Below are positions 13,596 through 25,100 of a stretch of 64,000 nt of DNA, one piece after another. The notes under the pieces were generated by a model. The model did no database searches. It was given only the letters and a program-made list of their open reading frames with translations, and was not told the origin of the DNA. The DNA is from Monilinia fructicola. Lineage: Eukaryota; Ascomycota; Leotiomycetes; Helotiales; Sclerotiniaceae. The stretch spans positions 2,826,001 to 2,890,000 of the forward strand of contig VICG01000002.1 of NCBI GenBank assembly GCA_008692225.1, given 5' to 3'. Both the position numbers and the translations under genes were made by a program. Within the stretch, counting starts at the first letter, position 1. Each line of letters opens with the position of its first letter.

Positions 13596-15140
13596 AATAA
13601 GTTGGTAAGCGCGTCAAAGTAGACGTGGCGGTGAGTTGAGTTGAACTTTTTGGGAGGAAGTAATTGCGGAAAATCAGTGTGAAGAATGGCGAAGAGATCT
13701 TGTTCGTTTCTAGGTAGATTTTCATAAGTTCTCGCCATCCAACCTATCGACAGCGCTTGACTGCAGCTTATCTGAGAAGGTTCCTTACGTCTCTTGATGT
13801 GACATCGTGCCAAGTGACTTGACAGTGCAAGATAAAATCAGCTCTCATTGTGAGAAAATATAATTAGTCATCTAAACAGTTTCAGAGCGCGTTTTCACAA
13901 ATAAGCAGCGACCGCCAGAAACGTACCCCAAACTTGGTTGTTGTTACACCCTGGGGAATATCCTGCTAAATATACAGAAGCACGTGCCTGATGAACAAAA
14001 TATTAACAATGAATGATGATGAATTGCTTCGAAGAAGTATGTTCAGGATTCGAAACTACCGGTCCAGCGATATCAAGATTCTTTGTGCGGTGTACATCTA
14101 AGCGTACACCTAAGCGCCGGGATCTGTCTTCAGACAAGGCCGAGACGATTCACTGGAATCTACCATGCTAGGGGCAAAACTGTCCGACCCGACCAGTGGA
14201 GACCAAAAGAATAACCGTATGCAGAATGTCCCTCGATGGCGAACCGATATGCATACAAATAGATGGTTAAGTTCTGTAAAGGATGTTTTCAATGCCTATT
14301 TTCCCCCATAAATTACGGCTGGAACGTTATTGCAACGGCGTCGTTCACCCTCACCCAATAGACCAGCCAAACCTCAAAAAGAATTTGAGGTTAGAAGAGC
14401 ACCTCTTTATACCTGAGTATCAGATCTATCAGTTCCCCTTTCACTTAGCCCCTCTAATCATCATTTAAGGCTGATGATGTCAAGAGTACCTGCCAAGTAC
14501 CGTATCATGGATTTCCTCCACGATATCTCGCAATGACCACTGTTGTTCCGTGATTATTGGTCGACGGTTATAGACATATTAAGGTTAAATTCAATCTTTC
14601 CGATTCGGTGAGGAATATTGGATACATGAATGGACATGTTTCATGAACCAACCAACAGGTAGAGAGATAAAACAATAAGCCGAAAATGAAGACTCGACCA
14701 ACCCCTCACATTTCCATAAATAAAAAAAATCTTCCGATCCACTAGAAAATTGTGTCTGTGAAAGGTTTGCTGATGTTTCTGAATTTTGGTTGGTTATTGG
14801 AAGCGCCTAAAATGTTGCACCACCAATCATCATAGCCGTCACAGTACATGTTGGCGCTAATGAGGTTTCTTCCCCCGCGTACAAAAAAATTGGATCAATC
14901 GAATCCATCGAATTGCAAGCCGAAATCTATTTCTAGATAATGAGCACGGTCGTAGAATTTGATTGTCTCCGGGATCTTTATTTTGGGCTGCATAAATCGG
15001 GAATTTATTTTTTGGTCGAGAAGTGATGTTTTGATGTATATATGTGTAGTATCGTGCTCCTAATAGTTTTTGATGTTGTGTGCCCGTGGAGAGTTGTATA
15101 GAATTTTGAAATTGTGATTTTTGCAAAATTTCTTCCCACG
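13596..15140. other. intergenic region without recognised features
   Basis: This is the 3' flank of the secreted-protein gene and the 5' region of the next gene. I saw no convincing coding exon, RNA gene or repeat. Confidence 0.55.
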
Positions 15141-16742
15141 ATGTCAGAAAAACCCATTAGTATGGGTTTGCAATTATTTCCACCTCCACCCTCCAAGAAG
15201 AAACCCTGGAAAGGAAACAGCAACGAGGGAAATAATTCCAAAGCTGGTCTAGATCTTGACAATCCATCACAGTTGCATGCTATGTTCAATAATGGACGGC
15301 AATCGCCATTCAATGGTCAACAAACTACCCAAGATGGCAGAGCGTCGCCGATGAACATGCCTCCTCCCGCCATACTGGCATCAGAACGTCCTAGGTCTTA
15401 CACCTCATTTTCGGAAGCACCTACTCTTGTGAGAAGCAACAGTAATTCATCCAAACATAGTCAACACCACCAGCGAGAAGAGCCAGTGATGAGATCCATT
15501 TTTCCCAGATATAATCCCGAACTTCCATTGGAACACCAGCAATATTACCCGACACAGCAAAGTCCACGACATGTTCCGCAGAGTGCGATTAGTCGACAAC
15601 CATATTCGCCGGGGATCAATGAGGTGAGCCCTGGTCTGGGCAGTCCGATGTCGTTAGGCCCACAATCACCCGGATTGGTTGGACGAGGACTTCAAGACCA
15701 GACATGGCCCGAACCATCGAGCTCCACCGAACTGAAGGAGCTATGGAAAGTCACCAATGGATGGAAAGCATCGGCATCGGAAGGCCAAAAGTTCATTATG
15801 AAAATGAATAGCGCAGTAGAAGAGCCTATTCACACGCTTTCCTCCGCCACCCAGCCGTTTTATACAATACGTCTTGATCCAACTTCAACTTCAGCTCAGG
15901 TCACTATGACAAGGCAAAACCCAGCCAAATCCCCAAGGAAATCACAATCTCCCAAAACCGGGGTATTTCCGAAAGGTGATTCTCAGATGGAAGTATTGAT
16001 CACGACCCTCGAGGAATATTCACGGCGCTTGCCACCAAACGATGGCCTGGTCGCTCTTCTCTACCCTCATGCAGCCTCAAGTATGGCAGCCGATCTTGCT
16101 GGACGATCAAATGTGGCAGACAGTGCTTTGGTTTTAGCGGCGGCAGAGAGAGAGTGTGGAAGGTTATTATGGGATGACGACACGAAAAAATTCTACCTCA
16201 GACACCCTGCAGTCAGCACCCCATTCCTAATAGCGATCAATTCGTCGCCAGCCTGGTCAAGAGTCGAATATACACTCGAGCATCCAGAACTACCACATAA
16301 CCTTGTGCGTTTGGTAAGAGATGGTAGTGGAACAGGGTTTTTGGAAGTTGATACAGGGGTAGCGGCCAGAATAGACGCTTTCTACATCGTTGATGTAGCG
16401 ATCGCTGCGGTTATGCTAGCCGCGATGGATGAGGAGAAGAGGATGCACATTGAGAGGTTCGAGGCACCCCCGGCAGCACCGGTACAACCAGATACACCAA
16501 GATCAAAAAGGAGATCCTTCTTGAGGGGGGAACAAATGGAACTGGATGTAGAAAGTCAGGAGAGTCCAAAATACAAGACGGTTCCAACGAAAGAAAAGGA
16601 TAAGGATAAAGAAAAAGTCCCAGGGTTCTGTGGCTTGCTTTGGATGATGGCGAAGGCAATGGTCTGGATCGTGAAGATGACGGTGAAAGCAATGGCAGCT
16701 GTTATAATTGGGCTCAGCAAATGTTTGACCAAAAAGAAATGA
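15141..16742 (+). CDS. intronless uncharacterised fungal protein with hydrophobic C-terminus
   Basis: A single uninterrupted 1602-nt frame gives 533 residues. I start it at the ATG at 15141; the frame is also open upstream but only from a non-ATG codon. The first ~200 residues are disordered and rich in Pro, Ser and Gln (many SP/TP sites). A folded-looking middle region (about 200-455) follows with an aspartate/glutamate-rich pattern. A charged linker (KEKDKDKEK near 500) precedes a final ~30 residues of alternating Ala/Met/Val/Trp ending in KKK. That tail could be a membrane-binding amphipathic or anchor helix. Similar fungal proteins carry a doubtful 'acetylserotonin methyltransferase-like' label; I see no methyltransferase motif and assign no function. 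Confidence 0.8.
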   Translation: MSEKPISMGLQLFPPPPSKKKPWKGNSNEGNNSKAGLDLDNPSQLHAMFNNGRQSPFNGQQTTQDGRASPMNMPPPAILASERPRSYTSFSEAPTLVRSNSNSSKHSQHHQREEPVMRSIFPRYNPELPLEHQQYYPTQQSPRHVPQSAISRQPYSPGINEVSPGLGSPMSLGPQSPGLVGRGLQDQTWPEPSSSTELKELWKVTNGWKASASEGQKFIMKMNSAVEEPIHTLSSATQPFYTIRLDPTSTSAQVTMTRQNPAKSPRKSQSPKTGVFPKGDSQMEVLITTLEEYSRRLPPNDGLVALLYPHAASSMAADLAGRSNVADSALVLAAAERECGRLLWDDDTKKFYLRHPAVSTPFLIAINSSPAWSRVEYTLEHPELPHNLVRLVRDGSGTGFLEVDTGVAARIDAFYIVDVAIAAVMLAAMDEEKRMHIERFEAPPAAPVQPDTPRSKRRSFLRGEQMELDVESQESPKYKTVPTKEKDKDKEKVPGFCGLLWMMAKAMVWIVKMTVKAMAAVIIGLSKCLTKKK

Positions 16743-16967
16743 CGGCGTTCGAGATAAGAGGATAAACTGGCGTTTTGGGTATATGATCACGACTTGGATA
16801 TGATTTTGGGCTCGGATATGAACATAATTTCCTTCCTTGGGCTATCCCCGGGGTATCTTATTATTATCGCAGGTCGATGAAGGGGTCTTGAACCCAGCGA
16901 GGGACTCTTTGGCCATTCTTTATTCAGCATGCAGCTTTCGACATGACTGATGGCCATTTAAATATTT

Positions 16968-17781
16968 CTACCTCTTCCGTTCTCGTATCTTGAACTTGAC
17001 TCCATTTTTGTTAACACTTCCAATGGATGGAGACTTGGCCATTTTCGCTCGTTGTAAATCCAAAGCCTCCTCTGCTTCAGTCAAGGCTTTCAACCGTTGT
17101 CGCGCAATAGATAATTTAACTTCCAACTTATCCGCCTCTTTTTCCTGAAGCTTTCGTAGATTTTTGGCTGCGGCATCCTCCTTAGCATCCTCAACTTTAC
17201 TTGGTTCATCGTGTTCATCGTCCTCAAAATCGAAATCCATATCTATATCCATGTCCATGTCTGAATCATTTCCTCCCGCTTTTTCTTGCTGCTCCTCCTC
17301 ATTTTCCACAAATACAACTTTCTTTCCACGTCCTTTAATACCCACGGTCCTCTTTTCTAATTCCTCAACTTCCTTCAATGCCTTATTTCTCATCGTCCGT
17401 ACGTAACCCAAATCTTGTGTCTTAAACAATCGGACGGCATCCTGATTCAAAACCTGATTGCCTCGGTCTCCATTCACAGTCCCTGTATATTTTTTGCCGG
17501 TTCTCGAAGGTCCCTTCTTGTTCACCATTCCAAAGTAAAACTCATCGGGATTCTTCTCGAGCACTTTTTGCTTGAGCGCCTTAAGCTTGGCTTTCTTCTT
17601 ATTGAAGTCGCGCGCTCTGGCAGAGTAATCCTACATAGATAATTAGTATTTTGTGTATGATATACCTTCACGAAACTTATACCTTATGCTTTTCGAGAAG
17701 TCCCCATTTTTTGCGCTCTTCGGGTTGTGATCTCTCCTTATAAGTACGCCCATCGCGGACAGATTTACTGGCTTTATCCAT
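16968..17781 (-). CDS. UTP11: U3 snoRNA-associated protein 11 (UTP11), SSU processome
   Basis: Two exons (17683-17781 and 16968-17630) encode 253 residues. The N-terminus has the family's signature layout: a basic start (MDKASKSVRDGRTYKERSQ), then WGLLEKHKDYSARARDFNKKK across the intron, then LEKNPDEFYFGM. A Lys/Glu-rich coiled-coil tail includes an acidic Asp/Met patch (DSDMDMDIDMDFDFED). UTP11 is a component of the small-subunit processome in the nucleolus, required for 18S rRNA maturation. Length matches the family (about 250 residues). Its start lies 284 bp from the start of the divergent CMC1 gene, so the two probably share a promoter region. Confidence 0.93.
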
Positions 17782-18065
17782 TGTATAAACAAACAGCTAG
17801 ATATACCGCAGGTCCAGTTGAGATAAAAGTGTGTTGTTCAAATTTCTGGCGAAGAAGTTGCTTTCGATGTTTTTGTTTAAGAAGGTTTGAATTTCGTATC
17901 TCTGATTGTCAAAATTTCGACAAGGATTATGCGCTAAGATAAACTAGTTCGAGTTGGGAAACTACCTTTAGAATAGAACATTCGATTTTCTCTTAATGTA
18001 GCAATGAAATACCATTTGGCCCTGGAGTCTTGATTTGTAGTACTTTTGATTTGATTTCATTTCAT
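17782..18065. promoter_or_regulatory. shared divergent promoter region UTP11-CMC1
   Basis: Only 284 bp separate the start codons of UTP11 (minus) and CMC1 (plus). Both promoters and both 5' leaders must fit here, apart from any leader introns. I did not identify a specific binding motif. Confidence 0.6.
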
Positions 18066-18614
18066 ATGGCAGTTATGACTTCACAAAAAGAAGAGGTGGA
18101 AAAGGCACCTAGGCTACCTATGCCATCACGGAATCCTTTACCATTATCTGCAGCACAAGAAGCACAAGTCCAGGAAGTTTACCATACAAGAGTGCGGAGT
18201 TATTGTGCGGCAGAGATTAAGGGTGTGTATTATGGATATATTCCGAAAAACTCCTTTTACTGATGACGAGATTCAGTGTTTGCAGAATGCGCTCTGGGAA
18301 GAACTTTCACTGCCCCATTCAAGTGTAGAGAACAAAATCGAGCGATGAACAATTGCATGATTACGCATGCAACTCAATCAGAAAAGGATGCCGCCAGAGA
18401 AGAATGGTTTTCCCTGAGATTGCAAAGACAACGAGACCGTGAAGCAAGAGAAGCGAGGAAGAAAGAACAAGAGAAGTTCCATAGGGAATGGTGGGGTCTA
18501 CCAGCTGAAGATAGAGAAGGCGAGAAGGGCAAAGAAGTAATGAGGAAAGCAGAGAGAGTTGGTGGATTCCCTAGGAGGGATGAGGGGCAATTGAGCAAAG
18601 ACCGGCATAGGTGA
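18066..18614 (+). CDS. CMC1: COX assembly mitochondrial protein CMC1 (twin CX9C)
   Basis: Two exons (18066-18222 and 18277-18614) give 164 residues. The twin CX9C motif is exact: Cys47/Cys57, split by the intron after residue 52, and Cys69/Cys79. A GRTF..PFKCR segment lies between them, as in the CMC1 family. The C-terminal half is a long Arg/Glu-rich helix, longer than in yeast. CMC1 is an intermembrane-space protein, imported and oxidised by Mia40, that helps cytochrome c oxidase (COX1) assembly. A second in-frame ATG three codons downstream (18075) could also be used. No lesion. Confidence 0.92.
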
Positions 18615-19628
18615 TCATGGTTCTCATACAAATATTGGGACAGCACAGGCGTTGGGGTTCTTTTGCAGCATTTTCGACCAGCGTATGGAACGCATGACTA
18701 GGATACTTATGTACGACTATACTGATATGACATCAAATCGCATTTCTGGAACGGATGAGTAATTGCCTCCAAACACGTTCGGCCGATCAATTCAATGAGA
18801 GTGGTGATCGCCACATCTATTGAACAGTTTCAGGCGAGTGCCATTATGTTTGGGACACTATCTAGCTCAGTTGCAGTGTACATTTCAAATAGCATGCTCC
18901 TGCCAGGGTCAGGGTTTTGCAATCTTGGTGGCATGGTAGAGTTTGATACTTCATTGTAGCACTTTGTCATTCTAGTGCTTTTTATCTTATGGTTAAGACA
19001 CAGCATATGCGGGCAATCTGCAGCGCTTTCTATGTTCCAGCTACCATCAGCCAATCACCAGTTTAATTTTCCCTATGTCGGGTCTTTCGTTAGCCGAATA
19101 CAACCCTTCTAATCTACTTTCCCCCCCAGAGACTATGGAGCAATTGCAAGACGATGACAACCGAATATCTGAGCTCTATTGAATAGGAGTCGTGGAATGA
19201 TGTTCAGAGTTCAGTATTTCACATCATTGGGAACTGCACGCATTACGCCTTTTGGGAAGTTTCGCTGTTGCCTAGGGTAAACATTTATGCTGACACTATC
19301 CGAAACTCCTTCGATCTACCGTTATTGTTCCTGCCTAGCCTTTGAAATCAACAAGTTTTTTATACTTCATACATTGCAGATTCGATATCACTTTCGTGGC
19401 ACTTGGAAAATGATGAATTGCTCAATTCATCATTTATTCATTCACAATTTCTTGCCAAGAAAAGTTTTCAGAAAGTTTTCGGAAGATAACTCATGATAAA
19501 CCGAAGTCATGATCATCGACTTTAGTATCATTTAAAAACCATATTGTCAAACTATCATGCACCATTATTATTCATGACTAGCCTGGGAATATCTACTAAT
19601 ATTTTCTACTTCAGATCCAACTAGGATC
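18615..19628. other. intergenic region without recognised features
   Basis: About 1 kb between CMC1 and the SET-domain locus. It contains only short random open frames. A 'tagctcagttg' string near 18863 resembles a tRNA D-arm but has no tRNA partner stems. Confidence 0.55.
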
Positions 19629-20336
19629 ATGGCACTGTTACCGCTAAAGCCCAACAAAATGGGTGCTGCGACTTCAATATCAACAATATCCACGATTTCG
19701 ACAGCGACATCCAAGCCAAAGCAAATTGAGCTCTCGATTCCGACACTTCTGTCGAATCTTCTATCTTTCTCGAAGAACCTCCTCTTCGACTTCCCGAAAC
19801 GATCGGAACTCTGATCGAAGTCCGCACTTCCCCGAAAGGCGGCCTCGGCGTATTTGCCCTCTGTCCCCATACCACCCAATACACTCCTCCTAAGTGAGCA
19901 ACCCCTCGTCATACTCACGGACACAGGCACACGCACCGATCCACTCGATGCCCTTATATCCGTATTATCACCTTCTCGCAAAGAAGCATTCCTGTCACTC
20001 CATGCTTATCGGGCAAATCCACGAGAAACTAGAAATCGAAGCATTTTATATAGTAATGGGTTTGGAGTTGGGAAAGTGGAAAGTTTGTCAACGGGCGTTT
20101 TCGAGACTGCAAGCAGATTTAATCATGCTTGTGTGCCAAATGCAGGGTACAGATGGGAAGAAGGAGTAGAAGACAACGGGGAAAGTGTGGAATTCGGAGG
20201 ACGTATGAAATATTTTAGCAGAAGGGATATTGAATCGGGAGAGGAAATTACCGTGGATTATGGACATGGGGTTAAGGGGTTGAAGAAGTTCTATGGGTTC
20301 GAGTGTGATTGTGGGAAGTGTAGGTTGGAGACATAG
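19629..20336 (+). pseudogene. SET-domain protein gene, frame-broken
   Basis: The C-terminal 160 codons are clearly a SET domain: SRFNHACVPNAGYRW (cofactor/knot motif), SGEEITVDYG, and a post-SET-like CDCGKC. The N-terminal part of the same domain (VRTSPKGGLGVFAL) is read in another frame just upstream. The switch falls at the CCCC run at 19865-19868: removing one C joins the parts as GVFALCPIPPNTLLLSEQPL. Further upstream, that frame meets a TGA near 19727-19730 and no ATG in phase was found, so the 5' end is unresolved. SET proteins of this small type methylate lysines on histones or other proteins. Either assembly errors or a real pseudogene would fit. Confidence 0.7.
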
Positions 20337-21159
20337 AGCGCGGAGCTATTTTGATGGGCAAGGAGGTGGAAGATGCGGAGATGGGATAGTAGAGGGCTTG
20401 AGTGGTGGAGCACCATGGATGCGATGGATAGGTGATGAAGATCTTATCCTACGAATTTGTCATTCCTTATTTCTGCCACGACCGAAACGTTTGATGTGAT
20501 CGAAGAAATCTCCATACGCAAATGCTAATCTTTTTATGAGAGTCTATCCAGTCTTTGTTTCTCCTCTGCAGTCAATTCATTCGAAGGAGATTTGATTCGG
20601 TTGAGAGATCAAGTCAATTTAAGAGGGCCTTAGTTGGCACTCCTCACACGGTGTGTATATGTGTATATCGAAGGAACCAATGAATTTTCAAACCATACAC
20701 TTCCCATGGTAGGTATATTACATAGTGGCTATAGTGGTTTTCGAGCACGAAAATGCCAATCGTCCACCCGTAACCGACAGAATAATTTCAATATCAATCT
20801 TAATAAGGAATTAAAGTGATAACTCAACAATGAATATGTACAAGAACTAATCGCTCAACAGGCATCGATGTACTGCAAATCAAAGCAACCGTCCACCCAT
20901 CGACTCACACACCTTCTTCGCTGATACAACGCATATCCAAAAGCACAAAGGAAACGAGAATTCTAAGGACCATGTGCAGCCACGTCTTGGGCGATGATGT
21001 CCCCCAAATTTGATAATAAGAACTGACGTTTCTGATTCTCGACATGGGATTTGGAAGCGCGGATTGCGGGGACGAGGTTTGGGGGGCCGGTCTTCGGGCC
21101 TGGGATGGTGGGGCGTGGGGAGATGTCCTGATGGATGGTGTGTTAACTATCGGTTTGTT
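20337..21159. other. intergenic region without recognised features
   Basis: About 0.8 kb lying 3' of both flanking genes (SET locus on plus, Asn/Gly-rich gene on minus). No motif or repeat was recognised. Confidence 0.5.
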
Positions 21160-22123
21160 TCATCTCGCGGTGAGAGTGGGGAGATTGATGATGGGGTCGA
21201 ATTTGACGCCGCTGATGTTGGAAAAGACTTGATTGTTGTTGCCCAGGATGTTGTTGTTTCTGATGTTTGGATTAGTGGATGCTTTGCATTGTGGAAGAGC
21301 AGGCTAGGGTTGATTGAACTTACCCATTGTCGTTGCCGATGACGTTGCCATTCCTGATGTTTTGTTTAGTGCCATGTTCTGTATTGTGGAAGCGGGTCGG
21401 GGTTATGTGAACTTACCCCTTGGGTGGGACCGAGCTGGCATAGTTTCCCTTGGAATTTTGTCCTGATGGGAGGGAGCTGGCGAAGACATCCTTGATGGCA
21501 ACCCATACTCCATTGATGTATGCTGATTCGGTAGGAGTTGGGCTCAGGTGTGTGGGGGTGGTGGTGGTGGTATCACGTTCTTTTCTTACCTTTTTAGGGA
21601 TGTTCAATCCCGGCTCATCTCTCCCGATGGAATTCTCGTTACCAGATACATTATTATCTCCGTTTCCTGATTTGAAAGGATTCCCGTTCTTCAAATTGTC
21701 AGTAAGATTTTGATATAAGAGCAAAGAAACATACGGCATTCTCGTCATTAATATTTCCATCCCCAGTGGGATGAGCCGCACCACTAATGTCATTTAATCC
21801 AGATACAGATCCGCGGTGGAAGATACTGATTCGAGCGTTTCCATTGCCAGCAGCATTATCATCTGCAAAGGCACTGCTATCTTGATCATTGGGATCCTTC
21901 ACATTTCCATTCTAGAGTTTCTGGTAAGCAGTAGTTTAGAGAGAGAGCAACAAGATACATACATAGACTCCCTTCAGGTAGTTTTCATTCCATATACCGG
22001 TTGAGTCTCCGCCATCATTTCGGTTATCAGGTGCTGAAGTAAGACCTGATTTTGAGACGCGAGAGGGGCAGCAATTATAGAGCTTACGAGAGCTAAAAGT
22101 ACAAGAATGTCCTTGGTATGCAT
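21160..22123 (-). CDS. Asn/Gly-rich, probably secreted protein with micro-exon
   Basis: The minus strand shows a chain of small exons with good donors: 21963-22033, 21735-21911, 21417-21688, 21324-21353 (only 30 nt) and 21160-21259. Their phases agree throughout. The product is low-complexity and rich in Asn, Gly, Asp and Ser (NGNVKDPND, GNGDNN, GNVIGNDNG, ILGNNNQ). The presumed first exon at 22123 encodes a clear signal peptide (MHTKDILVLLALVSSIIAAP), but its frame is one base off from the second exon under every splice I tried. Either a base is missing or the first exon differs. I recognise no family; a cell-wall or extracellular protein is inferred from composition and signal. Confidence 0.5.
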
Positions 22124-25100
22124 GATGGAAATTGGTGTAGAACGTTATCTAATTATTCGATGCTTATAAAACTGTTTGAATATACAAAGCGATAAAAAGA
22201 TGATAGTTTTTATTTCAGCGATGATTCATTTCCCTGCATCCAGTGAGGGCAGCTCGATCTTTAAATGTAGCTCATAACATCTCGAAAATTAGGAGACTGC
22301 CAAGCTTCAAAGCCAGACTCTAACAAGTTTGCAGATCTTCCAACGGATGCATCTGAGGATTATCGTAGGATTCTGTTTCAAAAGCGATCTCTGGTGAATA
22401 GATCGCGCAATCCAGCCTAGTACGTTGAGTGCGAAAATCCGCCAAATAATCCGTCAAACAATCCATTGAAATCTGTTAAATAATTTGTTGTTTTGAAAAC
22501 GTAATTTGGTGTTGAACCAACCAGATTTTATCGAATGCATTATGATCTACATTTTTGAATAATTTCTTGACGAATCTTACAACAAAATAGTTTGAAAATC
22601 TGAATTTGTAATGAAAGGTCTAGATCTTTTGAATACTTTGTATAGGAAGTAACATCCTATATTAAAAATATTTAATGGAAAATGGTAGTTCTTAAAATCT
22701 CTAAAACAATTAGGGTTTTCAGATTACTATAAACTTGTTGATAAAATTTCAGGGGTTTGTCATGTTAAATCCCGAATGGGTATATCCTAAAGCTACAGGC
22801 CTTGAATAACTTTGGTTAAATTTTCGTTGTTTTAAAGTTTTGAGTCAAAGTTTTAATATACTAAAATTTGAAGTTATTCTCACTTTCGCTTAATTCAGTT
22901 GTAGTGTCAAGGAGTGAAGGTTGGTAGAACCGTAGATAGAACAGTGGAATATATTGTAACTAGACTAATGAAGCTTATGTACTATAATGTCAACTACTAT
23001 TAATAGAGAAAGTAACAAAACTCTAACGAATGACAGTAATCAACTTGAAAAGGATAAGAACAGGTTGCTATTTCTAGTCTACACGTAGGTATCAATGCTC
23101 TACCTTTGGCCACGTGATCTAAGTTCCATATGGGGGTTCTCCACAATACAATTGATCGGCTCTTCGAGAATCTGTTGAGAAAGTGTAGACATTTGAAAAG
23201 CGGAATCCACAGTTAAACAATACAGATTATTTAACAGATTTTGCATCCAGACTAGCCCTTGATATAGTGAAGATATAGTATACGGAGGAATAAGAGGGAA
23301 TATATGCTATTGCAACTACCAAACTGAACTCTGCTACTATGTCATGAAATCAAAAAGGCAGGGTTGATAAGGTAAGGTTGGAACCAAACAAGCAAAAAAA
23401 GAAGTCATGGAATTGAGATCCATATGGAATAAGAGAGTGAAACCAGAGCCATCAAACTCAGAAATTAGAACTATACTAGCTAATGGGAAAGAAGACTTCC
23501 AGCTGCATGTTCCATAACCTTGATGGTCTGTGCCTTTGAAGAGTGCGATTACACTCTCAACCTAGTAGGTACTGATAACAAGCTCGAATCTGGGATTAGC
23601 GATATGGATGATACAAGCTTCGATTTTGTTCTGGGAAGGATTTCACTTGATGATGGAATCCTCCTTCCTGAGAATTGAGATAGAAAGGGATCAAAAGGTT
23701 ACCTGATCACCGTTAGGTAGGGATAAATGAAAGTTATAGGTACAAAAATGAGGATAATTTAATTGAAATACTTTCCGCCTATGAATTATCAGGAATGGGA
23801 AATGCTTCATTTCTCTTGACATCAACAAGATTCAGACAGTGCTAACTGTTGGTTATATATAGCAGGCCTTGCAAGAACAAGAGAAAGTCCTCGATTATTC
23901 TAAGATAGGGAATTCCCTATAGAACTAGAGAGGTTCAAGTAGAGAAGAGAGGTTGGAGGTGCAGAGACACTAATTCTCAAAGTAGTTAGATTTGATCTTA
24001 CTGGGATTAGATCGCTCTCAAAAAAGCTTGAATTGAATCTGTTCCTTCTTCACGGATGAATAGATGCAAAGGAAATAGAATATTCCAAGGTGTTAACCTT
24101 GGGGTAGGAATAGGATACCAGGATAGAAGCATCCGACCAGAAATCCCAACGCTTGGTTCTAAGCCTCTTTAGGCTTCCGGTGATATTTCTTTTGCCCTAA
24201 ACCTAAAGAAGCTAGTCTCTGATCTTCATTGCAGCATCGAAGTATTGATCCTTCCTCTCATACTCTGCCTGCAGAATAATCGGACAGATCTCCGGCGATG
24301 GGTAACATCGACCATCTATCTGGATATCACGATTCGGTGGTGCTATTGACGTGCAATGTCAGCGATACTGTACGATTGCTACAGCAAATAGTGTGGCAGG
24401 AATCTCCAACTCTTGGGCTTGTGTTTTGTTCGACTTCACATCATCGAGAACTACCTAGGTAACCTCGCGATTGATAGCTCAAAACCGAACCTCGACATTC
24501 TGATACACCCCAAAGAAATGGCAACATTCAAATCTGATTAATATAATTGCTCTTATGTCGATATCAAATTTGCTTTAGCACTGTAATATGTTTCGAAATT
24601 GGAAAGAATGAATTATGATGTCAATTCTCATTATGTTTATAAAAGTAAGCTTCATCCCCCTTTTCCATTTGGAGCGGCGTGTATGGGATTCGGGTTTTCA
24701 GGGGACTCAGGTTTTCTGCAACTCTCGAACCACTCTTCTCCCTAAGAAGGTAGTAAAGCATCATATTTTTGCCATTCCAGTGACGGTTTTATTTGTTGAT
24801 ATCATGGTACCGCACATGTATCATTTTTGATTAGCTCCATTCAGAACAGTATACATGTGATATCTCGAAGGTAATCATTTCATTATTTCAACGTCAGCTG
24901 AAGTGTATTTCGGTATTGGAGCTTGACACACTAACTTACCCCCTCCAGCTGCTTCCCTATCTTCCCTTCCCTTGCCTTACCTCCCAAATGATCCGACATT
25001 GCAGCCATTCAGAGCGTTGAGCTAACATCCTGAAATAAGAGGGAAAGCGAAATATATAGAAAAAGGAAAAGAAAAGGAAACCTATCCTGATGTACATAAT

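Noticed and set aside
18850..18930. tRNA-like string tagctcagttg
   Set aside because: No T-arm (ggttcga) and no pairing acceptor stem in the expected spacing.
21417..21600. Extra 67-nt intron within the fourth listed exon of the Asn/Gly-rich gene (gtaag...cag)
   Set aside because: Removing it shifts the frame and destroys the continuous downstream sequence (GVWVAIKDVF...).
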